Shown here: in pieces, positions 1-7,806 of the stretch
Layout of the letters: every line of letters starts with the position of its first letter
Position numbering within the stretch: position 1 is the first letter of the stretch
From: Bacteroidia bacterium
GTDB taxonomy: Bacteria > Bacteroidota > Bacteroidia > UKL13-3
Assembly: GCA_019454865.1 (NCBI GenBank)
Contig: JACFNJ010000108.1
Location: forward strand, 587 to 8,725
Length of the DNA: 8,139 nt
Direction: 5' to 3'
Program-made: the position numbers and the translations under genes
The notes under the pieces: generated by a model
What the model was told of the DNA's origin: nothing
The model's input: the letters and a program-made list of their open reading frames with translations, nothing else
Database searches by the model: none

Positions 1-1981
1 CTGCATCCGTATAAGCTTGGTTTTTGTTAATTGTATCCGGATTATTACCCAAAACAGTAATTACAGGAGGAATGGTATCTATACCACTCAAATCAATATC
101 GCCAAAATTGCGAGGAATTAATTTGAAATTACCATTTGCATAGTACATCGGACCTTGTATAAAGCCCATTATCATACCTGCTTTTACAATTGTATTTAAT
201 CCTTTAAAGTTTGCGCTTAAATCATCAACACGTAAACCCAATGCCGGACTGCCATCTTTCGGATAAACCGAAAATTCTTGGTAATCATTTGATGGTCCAT
301 CCGGATTTTCACTAATTACTTTTACGGAATCAAAGCGCATTAATACACCTTCATAAGGACGTGCATAAGCTATTTTATTGTTTATAAACGAATCAATTGA
401 TAAGGTAGTTTCCATTGTAGGCATTTCTGCACCACGTTTTAATAAATTGTACTTTACACTATATAACGTTGTAACATTAAAATTTTCGCGCACTTTAGCA
501 CTGGTTATTTCAATGGAGTCACCGGCAAGTAAAGTATCGGTACCGTAGTTACTATTGCTATGAACAAAAATTGCTGAATTAACACCTTGTCCATCTTGCA
601 TGGTAATAACACTTCCAAATTTATCGTTAGTAGTAATTACTCCTTTTACGCTTATGTTTAACAAAGAGTCTCCATCCCAAATTGTAGCACCATTAGTTGC
701 ATTTGAAAATTGTAATATTCTAATATTATTTACTCCATTATAAGTAATCATAATGCTTCTACCTAATGTTAACGGATCAGGGAAAAACGTACCACGATCT
801 TTTTTATCAGTAGCATGTGCCCAATATGTAAATACACCGGCATAAAATGGAGCTGCTACTTTACCGATGTATTGATTAGGATATGATGGGCGTGAGGTCA
901 TTGCTACGGAATCAATTGTGCTTGAACCCGGTTTTTTAAAGTATAAATATTGGCTTTTTAACGTAGTATCACCGGTTGTAATTTCAAAAGTAAATGCAAG
1001 CGTATCATTAACAGTTGCTACAAGTGGTGAGCGGTCAATGTATTTTATTGATGGAGGGCACGATGTACATATTTTATAATCGGTTTGGTATAAAGGGGCA
1101 ATACCATAACGTTGAACACCGGATACACTATATTCCGTTACTATACCACGAATAAACTCTAAGCGGGTTCCTACTGGTGGAGGTGTAAAACGTGAAGGGT
1201 CATTTGCATTTAATCCGGTTGAATCACCAAAACCATCTCTTCTTAAATGTGATGACATGTCGCGAATAGAAATAACATTTCCATAATCGTCTATTACACT
1301 CCAATCGCTTCTTGTACCACCGCTTCCAAAGGTGCTTACTGAATAAACGGTTACATCTTTAATTACAACTGGTGTTCCTTCCCAACGTTCAGCTTTGTGT
1401 TTTTGTTGAACCCATCCGGTATTTGGATTGCCACTCATCAATTCATTTGCTGGAATTTCTGTCCAAGTAATTGTTGTGTCATTAAAGGATAATTGTTGAA
1501 CAGCATTACTATATTCCGGATTATCACGCACTAATGAAACTTGTGTTTCGCCTTGGAAATTGCGAATAACTCCGGTTACACGTACATATTTTCCCGGAAC
1601 AAAATTATCGTAAAATTTTGTTTCAGTTTTTAGGTCATTTAAAGTTATTGCAGGTGTTATTCCTGCCGGATCACACATTACTAAAACACCACTCCATGGA
1701 CCACCACCAATACGTTGGATGTATGCTGCCTTTCTGCTTGTTGAAAGTCCATACGTTTTAGGATTACTAATTACCACACCTTCAAAACGAACCGTATCAC
1801 GGTATGTGCTGTCATGAAAATAGGGGGTAATCCAATCCGGAAAAGTATTTTCACTTGGGGTTTCAAGCTTGGCTTGATTAACAAATTGCACCGAATCAAT
1901 TGGGATGATTGGGTACGGACTTTGTGCTTTTAACATTAACCCGAATGTTAAGAAAGCGAATGTCAGTAGTTGTTTTTTCAT
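1..1981 (-). CDS. Secreted multi-domain protein with OB-fold-like modules, probable T9SS cargo (3' end missing)
   Basis: This open frame reads from an ATG at 1981 leftward without a stop to the window edge, giving 660 residues of an incomplete protein. Residues 1-19 form a signal peptide (MKKQLL, hydrophobic core, then LKA before QSPYP), so the product is exported. The body is beta-rich. Segments at about 60-153, 195-300, 440-515 and 541-625 each contain strands of the FEGVV / VRVTGVI / FIRGIV type, resembling the OB-fold modules of Bacteroidota surface proteins (DUF5689 or YhcR-OBF-like). Residues 308-415 look Ig- or FN3-like. From about 637, IPPVITVLGNNPDTI followed by YTDA is the start of an Ig-like DUF5011/HYR-type repeat. 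A CxxC pair lies at 305-308. The start is 14 bases after the stop of the upstream secreted-protein gene, which suggests an operon. A T9SS sorting tail would be expected beyond base 1 but is not seen. The function is unknown; adhesin, matrix protein or part of an extracellular enzyme are all possible. The gene call is secure and the domain names are inferred by eye. Confidence 0.9.
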   Translation of the reverse strand, partial: MKKQLLTFAFLTFGLMLKAQSPYPIIPIDSVQFVNQAKLETPSENTFPDWITPYFHDSTYRDTVRFEGVVISNPKTYGLSTSRKAAYIQRIGGGPWSGVLVMCDPAGITPAITLNDLKTETKFYDNFVPGKYVRVTGVIRNFQGETQVSLVRDNPEYSNAVQQLSFNDTTITWTEIPANELMSGNPNTGWVQQKHKAERWEGTPVVIKDVTVYSVSTFGSGGTRSDWSVIDDYGNVISIRDMSSHLRRDGFGDSTGLNANDPSRFTPPPVGTRLEFIRGIVTEYSVSGVQRYGIAPLYQTDYKICTSCPPSIKYIDRSPLVATVNDTLAFTFEITTGDTTLKSQYLYFKKPGSSTIDSVAMTSRPSYPNQYIGKVAAPFYAGVFTYWAHATDKKDRGTFFPDPLTLGRSIMITYNGVNNIRILQFSNATNGATIWDGDSLLNISVKGVITTNDKFGSVITMQDGQGVNSAIFVHSNSNYGTDTLLAGDSIEITSAKVRENFNVTTLYSVKYNLLKRGAEMPTMETTLSIDSFINNKIAYARPYEGVLMRFDSVKVISENPDGPSNDYQEFSVYPKDGSPALGLRVDDLSANFKGLNTIVKAGMIMGFIQGPMYYANGNFKLIPRNFGDIDLSGIDTIPPVITVLGNNPDTINKNQAYTDA

Positions 1982-1995
1982 TTTTTTATTATGGT

Positions 1996-4101
1996 TTATT
2001 TAATTATTGCAAATTTTCCAATATCTACGTTGCCTGTAGTTTCATCTTTTACTACAACCAAATACACGCCCGAACTAATTGCTCCTTTGGTATTAGATAG
2101 TATATCCCAAGCGTGCTCGCCACCACTAAAAATCTTTTTTCCTGTTTGCCCATAGCGGTCAAACCATTGGGAGTCTTCTCCAGTGTATGTGCTTGCATCA
2201 TGTCTTAGGTTAGCAACCAAATCGCCACTGCTTGTGTAAATATTAATAGTGCATTTTGCAGGAAGATTAGTAAAATATATTTTTTTGCTTCTTGATGTAT
2301 TTCCATCCCAGGCTGCTGTTCCATAATATGGGTTAGGATAAACTCCAACACGATTATTCCCATTTTCGGTAATTGCTTGTGCATTTGCACCGGTAAATAC
2401 ACTAAATGCATTCTCTAAATAGGATGATTCTAATGATTCAATATTCAATTCTACATTACCTTTATCAAATGCGGTTAATATAAATAGATACTGCCATCCC
2501 GATTGTAAGCCACTCATTTCATACTTATGCGTATATGTAGTGGAATCTCCTTCAAATGTAATTGGTGTATTAAGTGTAATTGCTGCAAATCCATTATTGT
2601 ATCCAATGTCATTTCCGGCTGAATCCCATTGTGCAATCAGGTTCTTCTTGTCTAATAAGTTTCCGCTTAAATCATCACCGGGGTTTGTACGATACAATCG
2701 GTATCCTTCAAAGTCTTTTTTACGTGATACCGGATCAATAGATTCCATTGATGAGTTGTCCCAGTATATTTCCACTTTGCCTTCTTTACTAATAATTTTA
2801 GTTTTAGGTGTCTTTGGTGGTTCGGGTAAAATGTATCTATCTAATTTGCCGTTTCCGTTTACATCATTTTCCGGTCGGTACTTACCGTCTTCATTCACGT
2901 CTTCACCTAAATATGTAGCTCGTGCACGTACAAAGTGTGAGGTTAATTGTTCGCGTGTTGCAGGTGTAGAAACTTTCCCGTTTCTTACTATTGGTGAGCC
3001 ATCTTCTATTCGATTAGCAGCCACAAACGCTACCGTATAGGTAAAGCTTTCACCAGGCTCAACACTTATTAATGGACCGGCAGATAACAATTGAATCCAA
3101 TTGTTTGCAATGCCATTGGAAGGTCCATTATCACCAAATATTTTTACTGAATCCGTATTTGTTTTTAACCTGTCGTATCGGTCTTGTTCGGATGTTGGCG
3201 TTTTCCATGGTGGAACACCATCACCGGAAGTACTAAAATTCCAAAAATTATAGTTTAAGCGTGGTGCAGGCAATCCGCTATTTATAAATGTATCCGGTTT
3301 TTCGGGATTAAAAAACAGTCCTCGGTAATCAATTCCAAGAAATTGTATTGCCCCATAGGAGTTTATGTATTCAATATCATCGGCACTTTTATCAGCCAAC
3401 CATGCGTAAATTGCTTTGTTTTTATAATCTACTCCGTTGCGTCCTTTGTTAAAAAAATTGGAACCCGTTTGGCGAGTTACATACACATTTTTTACAACCA
3501 AATCACTCCATTGTCCTACCCATACACTATCCCATCTATTTGTGCTGTTGTTTGTAATGGTGTAATTGCATATCACAAAAAAATCGGCAAAAGCATAATT
3601 CCATGCATAAGTTTCTAATTTTACCGATGCGTATAAAGGGTTTGAATGTCCATTAATGGGTAAAGTTGTTCCCGGTACTGTTGTAGCCGAATCGGAAAAA
3701 TACATTACAAAATCTTGGTGCGAAACAGCTGATGCTGAAAACATGGGGCTGGATGTGTTTTTTGAACGTTCGGTTATTGGCGATAAAGGCGAAAATTCAA
3801 ATCCTGAACCTCCGGTGGAGTAACCGCTTGTAGCATCAGAAGCACTGGTTGATACCAATACCTGATTATTTACTTTTGCACCAATCCATATTCCCGATTC
3901 AAATAAGTGTTCATTTCCTTTTTGTGGAAATGCCATGCTTGGTAATCCTTGTGTGCTTTTGCTTACTGTTGGTCTGCCAATGGTGCCTGCATTACTCAAT
4001 GCTAATTTTAATCGACCTACATCTGTTGCTTTTTGTTCAAAGGTAACCTGTGCACCTGCACTTGTAAAAATTAATATACTTAATACGAAAATATAACGCA
4101 T
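1996..4101 (-). CDS. Secreted protein with T9SS type A sorting domain, FN3-like domain and calcium-loop pair
   Basis: This is a complete 701-residue secreted protein. Residues 1-17 are a signal peptide (MRYIFVLSILIFTSAGA before QVTF). The region to about residue 390 is beta-rich, with motifs such as VGRLKLALSNAGTIGRP and FESGIWIGAK; I recall similar patterns in large Bacteroidota secreted proteins of unknown role. Residues 401-421 hold two Asp/Asn-rich loops (DVNEDGK and DVNGNGKLD) resembling EF-hand or dockerin calcium loops. About 430-560 resembles a fibronectin type III domain (KVEIYWDNS, FEGYRLYR, YLFILTAFD). About 586-701 is a type A T9SS sorting domain: VYPNPYYG at its start, GVYLVVVKD near the end and the terminal strand KFAIIK. 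By family knowledge, such a tail sends the protein through the outer membrane by T9SS, after which it is cleaved and anchored or released. The ATG at 4101 is chosen because the signal peptide begins there. No enzyme motif is visible. It is the first gene of a probable two-gene operon, transcribed away from dnaB. Confidence 0.95.
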   Translation of the reverse strand: MRYIFVLSILIFTSAGAQVTFEQKATDVGRLKLALSNAGTIGRPTVSKSTQGLPSMAFPQKGNEHLFESGIWIGAKVNNQVLVSTSASDATSGYSTGGSGFEFSPLSPITERSKNTSSPMFSASAVSHQDFVMYFSDSATTVPGTTLPINGHSNPLYASVKLETYAWNYAFADFFVICNYTITNNSTNRWDSVWVGQWSDLVVKNVYVTRQTGSNFFNKGRNGVDYKNKAIYAWLADKSADDIEYINSYGAIQFLGIDYRGLFFNPEKPDTFINSGLPAPRLNYNFWNFSTSGDGVPPWKTPTSEQDRYDRLKTNTDSVKIFGDNGPSNGIANNWIQLLSAGPLISVEPGESFTYTVAFVAANRIEDGSPIVRNGKVSTPATREQLTSHFVRARATYLGEDVNEDGKYRPENDVNGNGKLDRYILPEPPKTPKTKIISKEGKVEIYWDNSSMESIDPVSRKKDFEGYRLYRTNPGDDLSGNLLDKKNLIAQWDSAGNDIGYNNGFAAITLNTPITFEGDSTTYTHKYEMSGLQSGWQYLFILTAFDKGNVELNIESLESSYLENAFSVFTGANAQAITENGNNRVGVYPNPYYGTAAWDGNTSRSKKIYFTNLPAKCTINIYTSSGDLVANLRHDASTYTGEDSQWFDRYGQTGKKIFSGGEHAWDILSNTKGAISSGVYLVVVKDETTGNVDIGKFAIIK

Positions 4102-4523
4102 GCAATTGAAATAAACCTCACAAATATGCAGTATTTAAGTAGTATTTATTGTTACAAAATAAATAAGATTTCAACTATTTGTACCCATTTATAAATTAAA
4201 CTTTGCTATTTGTAAAGAATAACTTTTATCATTTAGGTGTTTATAATAAAAAGTAGTACGAAAGTCAATGAATAATACCAATACACAAAATGAGTTATTT
4301 AACGGAAGATTGATGCAAAGTTATTTACCGCCTGTTGATAAAATGAAATTAAACATCAAGCTGTTAAGTGTAAATTTAAACATTGTTCACACAACACCAA
4401 CATCTGAAAAAATAAGGTGTAAAACTATTATTTGAGTAGTTGCACTTAAATAATAGAGAATAAGCAATTAGCTTTGGGAACAATAAAAAATACTTTATAT
4501 AAATAGATAGATAAAATTACATA
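4102..4523. other. Divergent intergenic region, no convincing gene
   Basis: This AT-rich spacer separates the divergent starts of the secreted-protein operon and dnaB, so it should contain both promoters. A Bacteroidota-style -7 element for dnaB is listed separately. On the minus strand the best candidate is CATATTTG (complement of 4121-4128), one base off TAnnTTTG and only about 20 bases from the ATG, so it is weak. The 9-base direct repeat CTATTTGTA occurs at 4175-4183 and 4206-4214, and AGTATTTA occurs at 4130-4137 and 4141-4148. A 55-codon frame (4268-4435, plus) is open but has no recognisable product. No strong GC-rich hairpin, riboswitch or tRNA was seen. Confidence 0.7.
4469..4476 (+). 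promoter_or_regulatory. Candidate Bacteroidota -7 promoter element upstream of dnaB
   Basis: TAGCTTTG matches the Bacteroidota -7 consensus TAnnTTTG exactly. It would place transcription start near 4483, leaving a leader of about 40 bases before the dnaB ATG. No TTG is found at the expected 17-19 base spacing upstream; the nearest is at 4440-4442, with a 26-base spacer. The -33 element is therefore absent or degenerate, and the call rests on the -7 match and its position. Confidence 0.35.
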
Positions 4524-6071
4524 ATGGCTGAAATTAGAAAAAAAACAGGGTTAAGAAAGCAAGACAACTTGGTGCATAAAGAGTTAGGCAAATTGCCTCC
4601 GCAAGCAATTGAAATGGAAGAAGCTGTTCTTGGTGCACTAATGCTTGAAAAAAATGCCATTACCGTAGTATCGGATATATTGAAGCCGGAGAGTTTTTAT
4701 ACGGATGCAAATAAGAACATATTTGACGCAATTATGCAATTGTATGGTAAAGCCCAGCCTATTGATATACTTACCGTAACCGAAGAACTTAGAAAAAACG
4801 GAAAATTAGAAATATCAGGAGGAGCGTATTATATTACCAGTTTAACTAATCGTGTAGCTTCAGCAGCAAATATTGAATACCACGCACGTATTGTAGCACA
4901 AAAATTTATACAACGTGAACTTATACGTGTAGCTGGCGAAATCCAAACCAAATCCTACGAAGAAAATGCAGATGCTTTTGATTTATTGGATGAAGCCCAA
5001 AAAGAAATTTTTCATATCTCACAAGGCAATATTAAACGCGATTACAAACAAATAAACCAAGTAGTAAAAGAAACCATCCGCGATATTGAAGCATTAAGAG
5101 AAGTAGAAGGCGGATTAACCGGAATACCTTCCGGATTTACCAAGTTGGATAGCTTTACTTCCGGTTTTCAGAAAAGTGATTTGATAATACTTGCTGCTCG
5201 TCCGGGTATGGGTAAAACGGCAATGGTACTTTCCATAGCACGCAATGCTTCGTTAACATCTGAAAAACCACGAGCTATTGCTGTTTTCTCATTAGAGATG
5301 AGTAATAAGCAGCTTGTAACCCGTATGATTAGTGGTGAAGCGGAAATATCAGGCGAAAAACTTAAACGTGGCGGACTTGCTCCACACGAATGGGAACAAC
5401 TAAATACCAAAATTGCCCGACTTAGTACAGCGCCTATTTTTGTTGATGATACACCTGCTCTTAGCATTAATGAACTGCGAAATAAAAGCAGAAGATTAAA
5501 AGAACAGAGTAATATTGAAATGATAATTATTGATTACTTACAATTGATGCGCGGAGATGAAGGAAATAACAAAAATGGTAATCGTGAGCAAGAAGTAAGT
5601 TCAATATCACGTGCTTTAAAAGCATTAGCCAAAGAATTGGATATTCCAATAATTGCATTGGCACAATTAAGTCGTGCATCCGAAAAGCGAGGAGTTTCCG
5701 CTATCCCAATGTTGTCAGATTTGCGTGAATCGGGTTCTATTGAGCAAGATGCCGATATGGTAATGTTTATTTACCGTCCGGAGTATTATAATATTACTCA
5801 AACCGAAGAAGGTGCATCTACCTTAGGTTTGGCTGAATTGCATATAGCTAAACATCGTAATGGTTCTTTAGGTAAAGTTGATTTACGATTTATAAAGGAT
5901 TATACAAAATTTACCGATATGGAGTCGAATGATTTTTCAAATACATCTTTCACTAATTCATATTATAGTAACGAAGAAGGAGGGTACAACACTTCCGGGA
6001 CTATTACTCGCAGCAGTAGGCTTAATGATATGAACTCCGATGAAGATGAGTACAAAGAAAGTCCGTTTTAA
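4524..6071 (+). CDS. dnaB: Replicative DNA helicase DnaB
   Basis: This is a complete 515-residue DnaB-type hexameric helicase, which unwinds the lagging-strand template at the replication fork using ATP and interacts with primase. The N-terminal DnaB domain covers about 22-125 (PPQAIEMEEAVLGALM), followed by a linker region to about 195. The RecA-like motor spans about 200-465. Walker A is ARPGMGKT (225-232, with K231 and T232); the catalytic Glu is in FSLEMS (E258); Walker B is IIIDYLQLM (D337); motif H3 is ALAQLSR (Q381); motif H4 is DLRESGSIEQDADMV (399-413); and the arginine-finger segment is AKHRNG (K443, R445). All key residues are present and no intein interrupts the motor. The ATG at 4524 fits, with a short 20-residue basic leader before the conserved domain. 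The C-terminal 50 residues form a Ser/Asn-rich, acidic extension ending SDEDEYKESPF, which recalls an SSB C-terminal tip. It is divergent from the secreted-protein operon and lies 55 bases upstream of the next gene. Confidence 0.98.
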   Translation: MAEIRKKTGLRKQDNLVHKELGKLPPQAIEMEEAVLGALMLEKNAITVVSDILKPESFYTDANKNIFDAIMQLYGKAQPIDILTVTEELRKNGKLEISGGAYYITSLTNRVASAANIEYHARIVAQKFIQRELIRVAGEIQTKSYEENADAFDLLDEAQKEIFHISQGNIKRDYKQINQVVKETIRDIEALREVEGGLTGIPSGFTKLDSFTSGFQKSDLIILAARPGMGKTAMVLSIARNASLTSEKPRAIAVFSLEMSNKQLVTRMISGEAEISGEKLKRGGLAPHEWEQLNTKIARLSTAPIFVDDTPALSINELRNKSRRLKEQSNIEMIIIDYLQLMRGDEGNNKNGNREQEVSSISRALKALAKELDIPIIALAQLSRASEKRGVSAIPMLSDLRESGSIEQDADMVMFIYRPEYYNITQTEEGASTLGLAELHIAKHRNGSLGKVDLRFIKDYTKFTDMESNDFSNTSFTNSYYSNEEGGYNTSGTITRSSRLNDMNSDEDEYKESPF

Positions 6072-6126
6072 TTCCTGAAATTTTGTTTTACCTCTCGTTT
6101 TATTAGTGCATATTTGCGTTGTATTT

Positions 6127-6423
6127 ATGGATATTATAACGTTTACACCGGCTGCTATTGCAGCTATTTTAAAATACAAACAAACATTACAAATACCTGC
6201 CGACCACTACTTGCGTGTAGGTATCCGACAAAAGAACGAAACAAACAAACGCCTTTTAATTGGTTTTGATGCATCAAACTTTAAAGATAAAAAAGCTACA
6301 ATACAAGGCATTGAAGTTATATATAGCCCTGGGGAAGTATTCTTTTTTTCGGGGATGCAAATTGATTATGTAGAAGAAGAAAACCGAAAAGGATTTACAT
6401 TTGTAGAGAAACCAAAACCATAA
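6127..6423 (+). CDS. IscA/HesB-fold family protein lacking all cysteines
   Basis: This is a 98-residue protein resembling A-type iron-sulfur carriers (IscA/HesB/ErpA). The opening MDIITFTPAAIAAILKYK corresponds to the family's ITLTxxAAxxI helix. HYLRVGIR, LIGFDAS, GIEVIYSP and FFFSGMQIDYVEE follow the family order up to GFTFVEKPKP. In classical members three conserved cysteines (one after the GV/GI-R strand, and a C-terminal CxC) bind Fe or an Fe-S cluster. Here the first site reads GIRQKNETNKR and the protein stops before the CxC tail, so it contains no cysteine. It cannot use the standard cluster-binding site, and a structural or regulatory role, or a family divergence specific to Bacteroidota, is more likely. 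A GTG at 6106 would add seven residues, including one cysteine not at a family position. The ATG at 6127 is preferred because the conserved region starts there. The next gene begins 15 bases after the stop. Fold assignment is fairly confident; function is unknown. Confidence 0.82.
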   Translation: MDIITFTPAAIAAILKYKQTLQIPADHYLRVGIRQKNETNKRLLIGFDASNFKDKKATIQGIEVIYSPGEVFFFSGMQIDYVEEENRKGFTFVEKPKP

Positions 6424-6438
6424 GCCTAACATAACGCT

Positions 6439-7671
6439 TTGAAACCATACGATACCATACAACTTTCTATTCAAAGCATTACAGGAAATAAACTACGTGC
6501 TGTAATTACTGCACTTATTATTTCAATTGGTATCATGGCATTAGTTGGCATTTTATCTGCTATTGATGGAATGAAAGCTTCCATTGTTTCTAATTTTTCA
6601 TCCATGGGAGCCAACAGTTTTTCAATTAAAAACAAAAACTCCGGAATTCATTTTGGGGGTAAAAAACAAAACAACTCAAACAATAAATTTATTTCTTTTT
6701 ACGAGGCAAGTACATTTAAGCGAAATTACTCTGCTAATGCAGTAGTTTCTGTAAACATGAATGCAAGCTTTGGCAGTACGGTAAAATTTAATAACCTTAA
6801 AACCGACCCAAATGTAATGGTAATGGGAGGAGATGAAGATTATTTGCTATCTGCAGGCTATGCCATACAACATGGAAGAAACTTTTCACATAATGAAATT
6901 GAAACTGCACAAAATGTTGCCATAATAGGCACTGAGTTAAAGAATAAATTATTTAAAACTACCGACCCTATTGGGCAATCCATCTATGTTGGGAGCGCAA
7001 AGTACCGTGTTATTGGAACATTATTATCTAAAGGTTCGGCAATGGGGTTTGGTGGTGATAGATTAGTAATTGTGCCGGTAAAAAGTGCTATGCAAAATTT
7101 TAGCAAATCCAATCAATCCTTTGTGATTAGTGTTTCAGTAAATGATGTTTCGCAAATGGATAATGCAGTTGACGAAGCAATATCTACGTTTAGAAACGTG
7201 CGTAAATTATCAGTTTATGCACCCGATAATTTTGAAATAATGAAAAGCGACAACATTATTGAAGATACCAAAGATATAATGAGTTATATAACAATTGCTG
7301 CTGCAATTATTGCATTTATTACACTATTGGGTGCTGCTATCGGGTTGATGAATATAATGCTGGTATCTGTTACAGAACGTACACGCGAAATAGGAATACG
7401 CAAAGCAATTGGAGCTACAACCAAGGAAATAAAACGGCAGTTTTTGTGGGAAGCAATTATTATATGTCAGTTTGGTGGAGTAGGAGGGATAATACTTGGA
7501 ATTATTTTTGGCAACTTAGTTAGTATTCCGATGGGTGGCGGCTTTATTGTGCCTTGGTTTTGGATGATTTTAGGATTAAGTATATGTGTTTTGGTTGGAG
7601 TTGTTTCCGGATATTATCCTGCAGTAAAAGCTTCAAAACTCGACCCCATTGAAGCACTGCGTTACGAGTAA
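6439..7671 (+). CDS. ABC transporter permease, MacB/FtsX-type
   Basis: This is a complete 410-residue inner-membrane permease of the MacB/LolC/FtsX superfamily. Membrane segment 1 (about 21-43) follows the typical SITGNKLRAVITAL entry. A periplasmic MacB_PCD-like domain of roughly 235 residues (about 45-280) includes a polar Asn/Lys/Gly-rich stretch around 64-83. Three further membrane segments lie at about 281-308, 336-361 and 370-392. The cytoplasmic coupling signature TERTREIGIRKAIGAT (312-327) and the C-terminal ending YYPAVKASKLDPIEALRYE are diagnostic. Such permeases pair with an ATPase and work as mechanotransmission machines for lipoproteins, peptides or toxins rather than as simple channels. 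No ATPase is encoded in the window, so the substrate cannot be inferred. The start is a TTG: an in-frame stop lies at 6427-6429 and the next in-frame ATG (6535, Met33) would cut into membrane segment 1. It is 15 bases downstream of the IscA-like gene and probably co-transcribed with it. Confidence 0.93.
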   Translation: MKPYDTIQLSIQSITGNKLRAVITALIISIGIMALVGILSAIDGMKASIVSNFSSMGANSFSIKNKNSGIHFGGKKQNNSNNKFISFYEASTFKRNYSANAVVSVNMNASFGSTVKFNNLKTDPNVMVMGGDEDYLLSAGYAIQHGRNFSHNEIETAQNVAIIGTELKNKLFKTTDPIGQSIYVGSAKYRVIGTLLSKGSAMGFGGDRLVIVPVKSAMQNFSKSNQSFVISVSVNDVSQMDNAVDEAISTFRNVRKLSVYAPDNFEIMKSDNIIEDTKDIMSYITIAAAIIAFITLLGAAIGLMNIMLVSVTERTREIGIRKAIGATTKEIKRQFLWEAIIICQFGGVGGIILGIIFGNLVSIPMGGGFIVPWFWMILGLSICVLVGVVSGYYPAVKASKLDPIEALRYE

Positions 7672-7678
7672 AGTTTAT

Positions 7679-7701
7679 AAATATTATAATGTGTAATATT
7701 T
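7679..7701 (+). terminator. Weak AT-only stem-loop after the permease gene
   Basis: AAATATTA (7679-7686) is the perfect inverted complement of TAATATTT (7694-7701), with a 7-base loop, starting 8 bases after the permease stop. The 8-base stem contains no G-C pair and no long T-run follows, so it would be a poor intrinsic terminator. Its position between convergent genes is the main support. Confidence 0.2.
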
Positions 7702-7806
7702 GGAAGAATGGTAGCTTACTTGATTACCCATATTAAAGTTTTGACTACAGAAGTTCATGCCTTACTTTAAAATTCCTCAATTTCACTAATATTTAGCTCT
7801 CTTAGG

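Noticed and set aside
2540..3040. 166-codon plus-strand frame antisense to the T9SS cargo gene
   Set aside because: The minus-strand gene here has a signal peptide, ordered domains and a sorting tail. The antisense frame has no family-like features and is a shadow.
4331..4345. DnaA-box-like TGTTGATAA near dnaB, suggesting a replication origin
   Set aside because: It is a single site with a mismatch to TGTGGATAA, with no cluster of boxes and no dnaA or other origin-linked gene nearby.
4268..4435. 55-codon plus-strand frame starting with ATG (MNNTNTQNELF...) between the secreted-protein operon and dnaB
   Set aside because: It is short, has no recognisable motif and no convincing promoter or ribosome-binding context. 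Frames of this length are expected by chance. Kept only as a remark in the intergenic entry.
4501..4523. TAGATAGATA micro-repeat just before the dnaB ATG
   Set aside because: It is too short to be meaningful; A-rich leaders are normal before Bacteroidota start codons.
6109..6116. CATATTTG as a promoter -7 element for the IscA-like gene
   Set aside because: It differs from TAnnTTTG by one base and lies only about 10 bases before the ATG, leaving almost no leader.
6106..6126. GTG start adding seven residues to the IscA-like protein
   Set aside because: Family similarity begins at the ATG at 6127; the extra residues (HICVVF) do not match the family.
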